From NCBI GenBank assembly GCA_964543905.1, contig CAZIZO010000004.1, positions 62,001 to 126,000 on the forward strand: 64,000 nt of DNA. The letters run 5' to 3'. Source of the DNA: GCA-016699835 sp964543905. Its GTDB lineage: Bacteria > Planctomycetota > Phycisphaerae > Phycisphaerales > UBA1924. The position numbers and the translations under genes were made by a program. Of the stretch, positions 50,773 through 59,556 are shown piece after piece (within the stretch, counting starts at the first letter, position 1; the number at the start of each line of letters is the position of its first letter). The notes below the pieces were generated by a model, which saw only the letters and a program-made list of their open reading frames with translations, was not told the DNA's origin and searched no databases.

Positions 50773-51381
50773 ATGGGAAGTGTTCTCGATCGAATCGCCC
50801 GTCTGAGCAAGCGCGCCCGTTGGGGTGCCGGACTCTGTGCGGGTTCGCTCCTCATCCTGGCCTGGAGCGGATGCTCCATCGAGAAGGACTACGAGACCCT
50901 CTCCCTCTTCTTCGATGGCGTGCCCGACCCAAAGGCCATCCGGGCCGCCCAAGTCGGGGAGGACGGCAAGCCCGCCAACCTCCGCGTCAGCCCCACCTAC
51001 TCGTCCCACGAGCCATTCATGAAGGAGCAGTGCTCCGACTGCCACGGCGGGCGAAAGCGGCTGAACAAAAACGACTCGAGCCTCTGTCTCAAGTGCCACG
51101 AAGGTGTGCCCACCGAGCACGAGCGGATGCACGGACCCGTCGCCGCCGGCGCGTGCATGTGGTGCCATCATCCGCACGAGTCGGCCTTCGCCGCGCTGTT
51201 GCGGGATGTCCCCACCAAGGTCTGCGCCCAATGCCACGACTCCTCGCTCCTGAGCGCCACCGTCGTCCCCGAGCACGCCGAGGCCACCCGCAGTTGCCTC
51301 GATTGCCATACCGGGCACGGCGGCGATCAGCCCTATTTCCTTCGTGAGCGGCCCGTCGTGCCGCCCGGAAAGGGCTCGTGA
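50773..51381 (+). CDS. Pentaheme cytochrome lipoprotein
   Basis: A 202-residue protein. The signal region ends LILAWSGCSIE, which looks like a lipobox. Five heme motifs follow: CSDCH, CLKCH, CMWCH, CAQCH and CLDCH. Its stop overlaps the start of the beta-barrel gene by GTGA, a strong hint that cytochrome and barrel are made together and form one complex, as in the porin-cytochrome conduits of metal-reducing and iron-oxidising bacteria. Confidence 0.85.
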   Translation: MGSVLDRIARLSKRARWGAGLCAGSLLILAWSGCSIEKDYETLSLFFDGVPDPKAIRAAQVGEDGKPANLRVSPTYSSHEPFMKEQCSDCHGGRKRLNKNDSSLCLKCHEGVPTEHERMHGPVAAGACMWCHHPHESAFAALLRDVPTKVCAQCHDSSLLSATVVPEHAEATRSCLDCHTGHGGDQPYFLRERPVVPPGKGS

Positions 51382-53399
51382 ACGCTCCACGCGCCTCATC
51401 CTCTCTTGCCATCCTCCTGCTCCTGCTGTCGGCGGGGTCCGCCGGCGCCCAGATCGCGCAAGGCGATGGTCCCATCGTCGTCGGCGAGCGCAAAGAGGGT
51501 TACAAGTGGTTCGAACTCGACCACTGGAACGCCACCCTCGACCTCCTCGCGCAGCAACGCCGCGAGCGCCGCCGTCAGGACGGCATCCCCACCCTCACCG
51601 ACACCGAGACCCTGTTGCGCGAGACCCTCGACCTCTCGGGCCGGGCCTTCATCGGGCACAAAAACCTCATCGACGTCACGGGCATGGTCAAACTCGGGCT
51701 CGAGGACATCTTCCTCGACAGCGACACCACCGGGCTCAACACGCACGAGGGCTCCTTCGCCAACCTCTACGACCTCAACGCCCTGATCTTGCAGGAAGGG
51801 CCCGCGCCCACCAACATCTACACCCGCCGTGACGAGCAACTCCTCTACCGCGAGTTCGGCGGTTCCCTCAAGACCATCACCACCGAGTCCGGCATCACCA
51901 CCCAGGTCCGCTCCTCCATCGCGCCCACCTCCTTCGCCTACTTTCACCGCGAGCAGGAAGAACGCGATCCCACCGGCTTCTCCGATTTCGGCCTGATCCA
52001 GGACACCGCCACCATCCACAGCAACGCCCAGGTCGGCACCCACCAGAACCTCAACTTCGACTACAACGTCGATGACATCCGAGAGCAGCAGTCTCGCATC
52101 GGGGCCAACTCCTACACCCGCCACGACGCCACCCTCACCCACACCGTCGACTTCGGCCCGGAGGAAAAGCACAACCTCCGATCCATGCTCCGCGTCTACG
52201 ACCAGGGCGGCAACGCCTCGCAACGCGTCCTCCGCCTCGATGAGCAGATGTTGCTCAAGCACACCCCCCGCTTCGACACCCGCTACAACCTCGTCCTCGA
52301 AAACCAGGAACTCTCCGGGCAGGACCAGCGCCTCGCCCGCGGCAGCGTCACCGCCCGCCATCGTCTCTTCGACAGCCTCGTCAGCAGCGCCACCCTCGGC
52401 GCCAGCCGCCAGCAGATTCCCAACGAGTTCATCGCCGACGAACTCTTCGCCCAGGGCAACCTCGACTACACCAAGAAAGTCCCCAAGGGACGCCTCGACG
52501 CCAGCCTCGGCGCCGGGTACAGCCGCCAGAACAACGGCGAACGCGGCACGATCGTCGCCATCCCCGAAGGCTCCTACGTCTTCCGCGATCCCTTCCCCCT
52601 CACCATCAGCCAGCGCAACGTCATCCCCGCCTCCGTCGTCGTCCGCGACGCCGCCGGTCTGCGAACCTTCTCCGAGGGGTTCGACTACACCCTCCAATCC
52701 TTCCCCGATCGCATCGAACTCCGCCGCATCGTCGGCGGCGCGATCGCCGATGGGCAGGCCGTCCGCATTCGCTTCGACGTGGGACCCGAGCCCTCCAACC
52801 AGATCGACACCTCCACCGTCACGCTCTCCGTGCGATACACGCTCGAAGAGACCTGGGCCAAGGGCCTCTCCCCCTACTTCATCTACCGCTATGTCGGACA
52901 CCAACTCAACGCGAACGACCCGTCCTTGTTCATCCTCGACGACGTGCAGGCGCTCCAGTTCGGCATGGACTATTTCCTCGGTGATCTTCGCCTCAAAGCC
53001 GAACGCGAGATCCGCGACAGCACGGTGCAGGGCTACGACGCCAACCGCTTCGAGGCCCATTTCGACCGCCGTCTGAGCCGATACTCCGCCGTCAACGCGA
53101 GCGCCACGCGTGAGGAGATCGTCTATCGTGACACGGGCAATCGCATCGAACTCAATCGCGTCAGCGCCCGCATCTCGCACCGCTTCGCCGAGAGTTTCGA
53201 CGTCTCGCTCCGCCTCCAGTTCCGCGACGAACGCAGCGGCTTCAACGGTCACCTCCGCGGCTTCGAGGAAGACGCCGAGATCAACTGGCGAAAAGGACAA
53301 ACCACCATCTACGCCTCCGTTCGCAACGCCCTCCTCGACGGCGACGTCGTGGATACGTTCTCCCAGACCTTCGTCTTCGGCTTCAAGCGAAACTTCTAG
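51378..53399 (+). CDS. Outer-membrane beta-barrel, putative porin of a porin-cytochrome conduit
   Basis: A 673-residue protein. The signal peptide is about residues 1-24 (LLLLLSAGSAGAQ). The rest is rich in alternating hydrophobic-polar strands typical of large outer-membrane barrels, without Cys or heme motifs, and ends in Phe (FGFKRNF), the usual barrel-assembly signal. Length is close to MtrB/PioB-type barrels. The GTG overlaps the pentaheme gene. By context it should be the sheath through which hemes cross the outer membrane. Direct similarity to MtrB cannot be claimed by eye. Confidence 0.75.
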   Translation: MNAPRASSSLAILLLLLSAGSAGAQIAQGDGPIVVGERKEGYKWFELDHWNATLDLLAQQRRERRRQDGIPTLTDTETLLRETLDLSGRAFIGHKNLIDVTGMVKLGLEDIFLDSDTTGLNTHEGSFANLYDLNALILQEGPAPTNIYTRRDEQLLYREFGGSLKTITTESGITTQVRSSIAPTSFAYFHREQEERDPTGFSDFGLIQDTATIHSNAQVGTHQNLNFDYNVDDIREQQSRIGANSYTRHDATLTHTVDFGPEEKHNLRSMLRVYDQGGNASQRVLRLDEQMLLKHTPRFDTRYNLVLENQELSGQDQRLARGSVTARHRLFDSLVSSATLGASRQQIPNEFIADELFAQGNLDYTKKVPKGRLDASLGAGYSRQNNGERGTIVAIPEGSYVFRDPFPLTISQRNVIPASVVVRDAAGLRTFSEGFDYTLQSFPDRIELRRIVGGAIADGQAVRIRFDVGPEPSNQIDTSTVTLSVRYTLEETWAKGLSPYFIYRYVGHQLNANDPSLFILDDVQALQFGMDYFLGDLRLKAEREIRDSTVQGYDANRFEAHFDRRLSRYSAVNASATREEIVYRDTGNRIELNRVSARISHRFAESFDVSLRLQFRDERSGFNGHLRGFEEDAEINWRKGQTTIYASVRNALLDGDVVDTFSQTFVFGFKRNF

Positions 53400-53410
53400 G
53401 AACACACGCC

Positions 53411-53437
53411 ATGACGCCCATGACGCCCAGGACGCCT
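53411..53437. repeat. Three 9-bp units at the start of a gene
   Basis: ATGACGCCC, ATGACGCCC and AGGACGCCT in tandem. They encode MTPMTPRTP and contain two in-frame ATG codons, so the number of units changes the start choice of the NHL gene but not its frame. Confidence 0.6.
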
Positions 53438-54523
53438 CTCCTCCCCGCGCTCTCACCCATGCGACCTCGCCCGCATGACCACGCGCGCCTCGCCGCCGTC
53501 GGTCTGCTCACGCTGCTCCTGTCCGCATGCTCGTCCACGCCCGGGCTCATCTTCGATCCCGCCCAGGGCGTGCACCAATGGCCCTCTCCCCCCGATCCCC
53601 CGCGCGTGCGCTACGTCGGGCAACTCAAGGCCGAGCAAGACCTCAAGGCCTCCCGAGGTGGGCTCGGCGGACTCGGCGACGCCATCTTCGGAAAAGAAGT
53701 GGCGCCCGGCATGATCAGCCCCATCGCCGTCCATGCCCACGAGTCCCGCGTCTTCGTCGCCGACTCCGGCGCACGCGCCGTCCATGTCTTCGATCTCTCC
53801 TCTCGACGCTACCAGCGCTGGCCCTCGAAGGGACAAGAATCGCTCCTCGGGCTCCCCGTCGCGCTCGCCTTCATCCCCGCCACCGCCGAGTTGCTCGTTT
53901 CCGACGCCTCCGCCCACGCCATCGTGGTCTTCGATGCCAACGGCAAGGTCACCCGAACCATCGGCGAGGCCTACCTCACCCGCCCGTGCGGCATCCTCTG
54001 GGACGCCCCTCGCGAACGACTCGTCGTCGTCGATTCCGCCGCCCATCAGATCGTCGCCCTCGACGCCCGGGGCGATCTCCTCCAGCGCGTCGGGCGTCGC
54101 GGCGGCGCGCCCGCCGAGTTCAACTTCCCGACCTACATCACGCAAGATGCCCAAGGACGCCTCTTCGTGAGTGATTCGCTCAACTTCCGCGTGCAGGTCT
54201 TCGACGCCGATCTCGCTCCGCTCGCCCAATGGGGCCGCAAGGGCGACATGCCCGGCTACTTCGCCCAACCCAAGGGCATCGCCACCGACGCCGCGGGCCG
54301 CGTCTTCGTCGCCGACGCCAACTTCGAGGCCGTCCAGGTCTTCCAGCCCGACGGCACCCTGCTCATGTCCTTCGGCCGCGAGGGACGAGGACCGGGCGAG
54401 TTCTGGCTCCCCGTCGGCCTGCACCTCGATTCGACCGGACGCCTCTGGGTCGCCGATTCCTACAACAAGCGCGTGCAGGCTTTCGATCAGGTCCCCGTTC
54501 CACAGTCTGGAGATGCACCATGA
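53411..54523 (+). CDS. Second NHL-repeat beta-propeller lipoprotein
   Basis: A 370-residue protein. The signal segment LAAVGLLTLLLSACSS has a lipobox. NHL blades include RVFVADSGARAVHVFDLSS, ELLVSDASAHAIVVFDANG, RLFVSDSLNFRVQVFDADL, RVFVADANFEAVQVFQPDG and RLWVADSYNKRVQAFDQ. It is homologous to the protein at 49453. The ATG at 53411 has AGGA upstream; an ATG at 53459 directly before the signal segment is the alternative. Its stop overlaps the next cytochrome gene by ATGA. Confidence 0.84.
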   Translation: MTPMTPRTPLLPALSPMRPRPHDHARLAAVGLLTLLLSACSSTPGLIFDPAQGVHQWPSPPDPPRVRYVGQLKAEQDLKASRGGLGGLGDAIFGKEVAPGMISPIAVHAHESRVFVADSGARAVHVFDLSSRRYQRWPSKGQESLLGLPVALAFIPATAELLVSDASAHAIVVFDANGKVTRTIGEAYLTRPCGILWDAPRERLVVVDSAAHQIVALDARGDLLQRVGRRGGAPAEFNFPTYITQDAQGRLFVSDSLNFRVQVFDADLAPLAQWGRKGDMPGYFAQPKGIATDAAGRVFVADANFEAVQVFQPDGTLLMSFGREGRGPGEFWLPVGLHLDSTGRLWVADSYNKRVQAFDQVPVPQSGDAP

Positions 54524-56130
54524 CCCGAGGTCCGCTCCTTATCTCGATCAGCACCCTCGCCTTCTCCCTCGCCGGCGCGCAGCAGGTCAGCGTCGTCACT
54601 AGCGCGCACAACCTTTCCGCCACCGGCCCCGGCGCCGTTCGCGCCGTCATGGAAGACCAGGTCTGCATCTTCTGTCACGCGCCCCACAACGCCTCACCCA
54701 TCCGCCCGCTCTGGAATCGCCTCACCCCCGTTGACGCCTACGCCATCTATCAGAGCCGAGCCCTCGACGCGCTCCCGGGCCAGCCCACCGGCGCCTCCAA
54801 GATGTGCCTCTCCTGCCACGACGGCACCATCGCCCTCGGCAACGTCGTCTCCCGCGACTCCGCCATCCTCATGAGCGGCGGCGTCACCACCATGCCCCAG
54901 GGCCGCGGGCACCTCGGCACCGACCTCCGCGACGATCACCCCATCTCCTTCCGCTTCGACCCCGCCCTCGCCGCACGCGATCTCAAACTCCGAAGCCCCT
55001 CCCAACTTCCGCCACAGATCCGCCTCGACGCCAACGCCGAACTCCAGTGCACCAGTTGCCACGACGCCCACAACAACGCCTTCGGCAAGTTCCTCGTCAT
55101 GCCCAACACCGCCTCGCAGTTGTGCAACACCTGCCACCAGATGGGCACCACCACCGTCGCCGCCCACACCGATTGCGCCGCCTGCCACCAACCCCACTCC
55201 GCCCCCAGCGGGCCCTACCTCCTCAAGGGCGCCACCGTCGCCGCCACCTGCACGTCGTGCCATAACGGGAGCGTCCCCGGCGCGCCCAACGTCCATGCCG
55301 ATCTCCAGAAAATCTCAACCCACGACACCGCAAGCCCCATGGACCCGCCCGCCCCCGCCAGCGCCCACGCCAACTGCGCCGACTGCCACGATCCTCACAC
55401 CATGGGCCACGGCTCCGTCCCTCCGCCCTCCATCCCCCCCAACTTCGGTCGCCAATCCGGGCTCTCGCTCTCGGGCTCGCCTCTCGCCGTCGCCACCAAC
55501 GAGTACGAGGTCTGTTTCAAGTGCCACGCCGACAACACCTCTCGCCAGCCGCTCATCCCCCGCCGGATCGTCCAGAATAACACGCGTCTCGAGTTCAACC
55601 CCGCCGCCGTTTCCTACCACCCCGTCGCCGCGCCCGGGCGAAATCCCAATGTCCCGAGCCTTCGTCCCGGCATGACCACCTCCTCCATCATCGCCTGCTC
55701 CGACTGCCACAACTCCGACTCGGGTCGGACGGCGGGCGCCTCCGGGCCCGACGGCGTCCACGGGTCCAACGTCATCCCTCTCCTCTCGGCCCGCTACGAC
55801 ACCGCCGACTTCACCAACGAGAGCGCCGCCGCCTACGCCCTCTGCTACCGCTGCCACGACCGCGCCAGCATCCTCTCCGATCGCTCGTTCAAGCAGCATC
55901 GCAAGCACATCGTCGAGCACCGCACCCCCTGCTCCGCATGCCACGACGCCCACGGCATCGCCTCCACCCAAGGCAACGCCACCAACAACTCCAACCTCAT
56001 CAACTTCGACACCGCCATCGTGCGTCCAAGCCGGTCCACCGGACGTCTCGAGTTCCGCGATCTCGGCTCCTTCCGCGGCGAGTGCTACCTCAACTGCCAC
56101 GGCGAAGAGCATGCGCCCGAGCGCTACTAG
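54520..56130 (+). CDS. Dodecaheme c-type cytochrome, secreted
   Basis: A 536-residue protein. Signal peptide about residues 1-20 (LAFSLAGAQ). There are eleven CXXCH motifs (CIFCH, CLSCH, CTSCH, CNTCH, CAACH, CTSCH, CADCH, CFKCH, CSDCH, CYRCH, CSACH) and a final CYLNCH with one extra residue, so twelve hemes are likely. The N-terminal 150 residues, with LCLSCHDGTIAL-like and LGTDLRDDHPISF segments, match the tetraheme protein at 48598. It lies last in the porin operon and is the best candidate for the surface-exposed terminal reductase or oxidase. Confidence 0.86.
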   Translation: MTRGPLLISISTLAFSLAGAQQVSVVTSAHNLSATGPGAVRAVMEDQVCIFCHAPHNASPIRPLWNRLTPVDAYAIYQSRALDALPGQPTGASKMCLSCHDGTIALGNVVSRDSAILMSGGVTTMPQGRGHLGTDLRDDHPISFRFDPALAARDLKLRSPSQLPPQIRLDANAELQCTSCHDAHNNAFGKFLVMPNTASQLCNTCHQMGTTTVAAHTDCAACHQPHSAPSGPYLLKGATVAATCTSCHNGSVPGAPNVHADLQKISTHDTASPMDPPAPASAHANCADCHDPHTMGHGSVPPPSIPPNFGRQSGLSLSGSPLAVATNEYEVCFKCHADNTSRQPLIPRRIVQNNTRLEFNPAAVSYHPVAAPGRNPNVPSLRPGMTTSSIIACSDCHNSDSGRTAGASGPDGVHGSNVIPLLSARYDTADFTNESAAAYALCYRCHDRASILSDRSFKQHRKHIVEHRTPCSACHDAHGIASTQGNATNNSNLINFDTAIVRPSRSTGRLEFRDLGSFRGECYLNCHGEEHAPERY

Positions 56131-56254
56131 GCTGGTCCTTTCCCTCTCGCTTCAAGTCCACTCCCCGTCCCGCCCGACACCCTCCACATTCGTCAACGAC
56201 GGAGTGGAATCAACCACCCGTGGACCTCCCGCCGCCCCCGTGACCACGCCCTCC

Positions 56255-57709
56255 TCAGTCACGCGAACGCGATGACTTGTTCGGTGCAGTCGGAGGTGCA
56301 GCGCCTCCTCCGCCGGCGCTGCCCGGCGTCGAGGTGGCCCCGGGCGACGTTGCGGGTGACACGGTGGGCATCGGGCTCAGGATCGGCGTCTTTCCCACCG
56401 CCTGTTCACGGTCATACCCCGCCGCCTTGTGGCAGCCGGGCGCACAACTCCCCCCCGTCGCCGTCCCCTTGAAGTTCAGCGGCAGCGCCCAGTTCCCAAA
56501 CGCCACCGACTCCGCGATCATCTCGTCGTGCTTGCTCGCGTGCGGCGGGTGGCACGCCCGGCAACTCCGCCCCTGCTTGCCACGGTCCAGATGCACCAGA
56601 TGCAGGTTGCGGTCCCCGTCTCGAAACTTCGTCTGGTCCGCCCCGCCCGTCGAGAGCAGCATCTCCTTCTTGTGGCACTGGAAGCACAACGCGTACGCCG
56701 CTTCCGTGAACGGCTGGTAGAACTCGCGGGAATACGGCTGCGTCAGCAGGCGATCCATGTCCCCGCCGTGCACCGTGTGGCACGCCGAGCAACTCTGCTC
56801 CTTCACCGGCCCATGCTTGTGCAGCGTGTCCATCCCGATCTCCGCCGCGCTCGCCACCGTCCACGTCTTGTCCACCACGATCGCCTTCTTGTGGCACTCC
56901 AGGCACGTCGCGACCGGCTTGTCCGTCAGTTGCTTCGCGTGCGACGACCCGTGCGCCACGTGGCAGTTCAGGCACGAGCGGTCATCCCCCATCGGCGCGT
57001 GCTTTCGCTTCACGCCCTGCCACTTCTCCCCGATCTCCTTGTGGCACGACGTGCACAGCGACTGCGGCGACGCCGTCAGCGCCCGGACGTGGTCCGACGC
57101 GTGCGGCGTGTGGCACTGCAGGCAATCCCCCTGCTTCATCGGCTCGTGCGGGTGCGCCGCCCCGCTCGCCGTCTTCGCCACCGGATCGTGGCAACTCACG
57201 CACAGCGACTTCACCTCCAGCGTCAGCAACTTCGCGTGGTCCGCCGTGTGCGCCTTGTGGCACGCCGTGCAGTCTTCCCCCGCCGGCTTATGCACGTTCT
57301 TGCCTTTCAGCGTCTCCTTGTGGCACGTGATGCACAACGGCGCCGTCGTGTCCTTCTTCAGCATCAGCCGGTTGCTCGCCCCGTGCGGATCATGGCACGC
57401 CGAGCACTCCCCCTTCGCCACCGGCTCATGCACCACCAGCCCCTCCGTCCCCTCCTTGTTGATGTGGCAGAATCGGCATAGGTCCGCCCCCTTCCGCTTC
57501 AACTCGAACCTGTGCGCGCTCTCATCCACATAGTTGTGGCATGTGTCGCACGCGTGCACCGCGTTCGGTCCATGCAGGAAGGGTCGATCAATCTCCGCCG
57601 CGTGGCAGCCCGACGCCGTGCAGTCGGGCGTGCGCGTCGTGGGCTTCACCTGCCCAACCGCGGGCGCGCCCAGAACCGCCAGCAGCATCATCGCCACGAG
57701 CAGCCTCAT
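56255..57709 (-). CDS. Pentadecaheme c-type cytochrome, periplasmic
   Basis: A 484-residue protein. Signal peptide residues 1-19 (MRLLVAMMLLAVLGAPAVG). Thirteen CXXCH motifs are preceded by CTASGCH and followed by CAPGCH, giving up to 15 hemes. The spacing and repeats such as CSACHDPHGASNRLML and CTACHKAHTADHAKLL show the doubled-CXXCH architecture of DmsE/MtrA-like proteins. The last 50 residues are Pro/Ser/Ala-rich and disordered. Its ATG overlaps the upstream NapC-type gene by ATGA. It should pass electrons across the periplasm. Confidence 0.86.
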   Translation of the reverse strand: MRLLVAMMLLAVLGAPAVGQVKPTTRTPDCTASGCHAAEIDRPFLHGPNAVHACDTCHNYVDESAHRFELKRKGADLCRFCHINKEGTEGLVVHEPVAKGECSACHDPHGASNRLMLKKDTTAPLCITCHKETLKGKNVHKPAGEDCTACHKAHTADHAKLLTLEVKSLCVSCHDPVAKTASGAAHPHEPMKQGDCLQCHTPHASDHVRALTASPQSLCTSCHKEIGEKWQGVKRKHAPMGDDRSCLNCHVAHGSSHAKQLTDKPVATCLECHKKAIVVDKTWTVASAAEIGMDTLHKHGPVKEQSCSACHTVHGGDMDRLLTQPYSREFYQPFTEAAYALCFQCHKKEMLLSTGGADQTKFRDGDRNLHLVHLDRGKQGRSCRACHPPHASKHDEMIAESVAFGNWALPLNFKGTATGGSCAPGCHKAAGYDREQAVGKTPILSPMPTVSPATSPGATSTPGSAGGGGAAPPTAPNKSSRSRD

Positions 57710-59202
57710 GGCGAACCTCCGCCCGAGCCCGCGCCGGGCGGCTCGTTCAGCATCTTCCGAGCCGATTCCAGCAACTTCTGCGTGTAGCGGGGATTGTGCA
57801 CCCCCCAACTTCCATCCACACGCACCTGCGTCAGGATCCGCCCGACCTCCGCGAGCGTCTCGTCGCTCATCCCGGGCTGCCCTTGCTTCTTCTCCAGTTG
57901 CTCCGACACCTGCTCCCACAGTTGCCGCGTCGTCCGCTGCCACAGCGGGATCATCTTCTCTCCAAAGCCCGGCTTGTGGCACGCGTTGCACCCCTCGGGC
58001 GACGCCGCCGTCACCTTCGCCCCGCTGTCCGGCTTCGTCGACACCGCCCGCTCCTTCACGTGGCAGCCGTTGCAGTCCACGTGCGCCAAGAACATCGGGT
58101 TGGTTTCGTCCGCGGGCTTGGTCATCGCGCTCTGGGCCGCGTGCGGATCAGCGTCCGCGCCGACCCCATTCGCGTGCAGATAGGTCTTCCGCTGGATGTG
58201 GTGCTGGTCCGTGTGGCATCGCTGGCAGTCCAGCGTCTCCATCCTCGCCTGCTGCGCCGCCGGCCCGTGGTGGATCGTCCCGTGGCAATCAAAGCACTCG
58301 ATCTTGTGCTTGCCCTGCAAGTGCGTCCGGTGCGCCTCCGCCGCCGTTTGCGCCCGTTCAAGCCCAAAACTGTGGCATCGCAGGCACTGCCCGCTCTCGA
58401 TCGGCACGGGCGCCTCCGTCGCGTGGCGATGGCACGACGCGCACTTCGCCCCATACGCCAGGTAGTCCGCGTGGTTGATCTTCAGGTCCCCTCGCACCAG
58501 CGTCCCCACCGGTGCGTTGTGGCACTTCACGCAGTCCGTCGTCGGCGTCGCCCCCGTGGGGCCCGCTCCCGCCTTGCTCGCGGGCTCCTCGAGCGACGAT
58601 CGAACGCCCATGCGGATCAGCGTCCGCGTCTTGTCCCCGTTCGACGCCAGCGGCGCAACGGGCCCGCTCTCGAGCAAGTGGCACGTCACGCACACGTTCG
58701 TGTTCACCTCGAAGTGTTCGCTCCCCTGCACGTGCGAGTGGCACGTGCTGCACCCCACCTTGATCCCCGCGTACTCGAGGTCCATGTGCTTCGCGTGCTT
58801 GAACAGGTACGACCCCGAGGCCTTCTCGTACGCCCGCACCCTCTCCGGATCGTGACACCCCGATCGCATGCACGCCAACGCGCCCACCGCCGCCGACGGC
58901 TTCATCGACGTTCGATGCAGGATGTCGTCCACCACCTGCCCAAGCCCGTTGAACTTCGCCGCAAAGAAGTTCTCGACGCCCGGCTCGATGTGGCACTTCA
59001 CGCACTGCACGTTCTTGTGCGCGCTGTGCTTCCAACTGTCGTAGTACGGCTCCATGATGTGGCACGAGTTGCAGAACGACGCCGTCGAGGTGGCCTCCAC
59101 CGCCCCGACGCTCAACACCGTGAACACCACCAGCCCGATCCCCAGCGCGTACAGCCGTCGTCTCCACGTGCCGAGTCCGATTCGGGCCAACAACCCACTC
59201 AT
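57706..59202 (-). CDS. NapC/NirT-type multiheme quinol dehydrogenase with C-terminal heme array
   Basis: A 498-residue protein. One N-terminal membrane helix (RRLYALGIGLVVFTVLSVGA) is followed by FCNSCHIMEPYYDSWKHSAH and CVKCHIEPG, the NapC/NirT signature of quinol-oxidising cytochromes. After a CMRSGCH come CSTCH, CVTCH, CVKCH, CASCH, CLRCH, CFDCH, CQRCH, CNGCH and CNACH, twelve hemes in all. NapC itself has four, so this is a large fusion-like extension. The C-terminal 100 residues carry no heme. It likely feeds electrons from the quinone pool into the island. GGAG precedes the ATG. Confidence 0.86.
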   Translation of the reverse strand: MSGLLARIGLGTWRRRLYALGIGLVVFTVLSVGAVEATSTASFCNSCHIMEPYYDSWKHSAHKNVQCVKCHIEPGVENFFAAKFNGLGQVVDDILHRTSMKPSAAVGALACMRSGCHDPERVRAYEKASGSYLFKHAKHMDLEYAGIKVGCSTCHSHVQGSEHFEVNTNVCVTCHLLESGPVAPLASNGDKTRTLIRMGVRSSLEEPASKAGAGPTGATPTTDCVKCHNAPVGTLVRGDLKINHADYLAYGAKCASCHRHATEAPVPIESGQCLRCHSFGLERAQTAAEAHRTHLQGKHKIECFDCHGTIHHGPAAQQARMETLDCQRCHTDQHHIQRKTYLHANGVGADADPHAAQSAMTKPADETNPMFLAHVDCNGCHVKERAVSTKPDSGAKVTAASPEGCNACHKPGFGEKMIPLWQRTTRQLWEQVSEQLEKKQGQPGMSDETLAEVGRILTQVRVDGSWGVHNPRYTQKLLESARKMLNEPPGAGSGGGSP

Positions 59203-59344
59203 GGGCTCTCCTTCACGTTCATCGGGCGCTGGTGGAGCATATCCATCACCCCGGTGTGTTCCCCCGTCGCCCCAACCGACCCGCCACGCCATCCGTCGGC
59301 CTGCCCGCGCAGGCTTCGTTCGTTCGATTCCACTCCACTCCCAT

Positions 59345-59359
59345 GCACGTCTTGTGCCA
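59345..59359 (-). promoter_or_regulatory. Sigma-54 promoter of the NapC-type operon
   Basis: On the minus strand TGGCAC-AAGAC-GTGC, one mismatch to the consensus. The start is expected near 59333, about 130 nt before the ATG at 59202. Its -12 GC is 60 and 92 bp from the two palindromes of UAS C. Confidence 0.72.
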
Positions 59360-59397
59360 GTCGTGGGGCCCTCAAACGCCACGCTTCGCACCCCAAC

Positions 59398-59445
59398 TTC
59401 TCACTTCTTGGAATCAAGATTGGGAATGGTTCTCAGTATTGAGAA
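59398..59445. promoter_or_regulatory. Paired activator sites shared by divergent promoters (UAS C)
   Basis: TTCTCA-cttc-TTGGAA at 59398-59413 and the perfect TTCTCA-gtat-TGAGAA at 59430-59445, centres 32 bp apart. The pair lies 60/92 bp from the -12 of the left promoter and 61/93 bp from that of the right promoter, almost exactly midway. The rest of the 354-base gap holds only the two promoters and leaders. Confidence 0.75.
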
Positions 59446-59484
59446 TCGGAACTGGTGTATCGTGCGGCTATGGTCATCATCCGC

Positions 59485-59499
59485 GGGCACCGTGTTTGC
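59485..59499 (+). promoter_or_regulatory. Sigma-54 promoter of the regulator operon
   Basis: GGGCAC-CGTGT-TTGC, one mismatch to the -24/-12 consensus. The start is expected near 59511. It drives the operon that contains the sigma-54 activator, so positive autoregulation is predicted. Confidence 0.75.
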
Positions 59500-59556
59500 A
59501 GAGGTCCTCACGCGTACCGATCGATGGCTCGACCCTTTCTGCCCGGAGGTAGACCG

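Noticed and set aside
56255..59202. Many TGGCAC-like hits on the plus strand inside the cytochrome genes
   Set aside because: They are the reverse complement of the codons for Cys-His in CXXCH (TGCCAC) and lack a TTGC at the right spacing, so they are not sigma-54 promoters.
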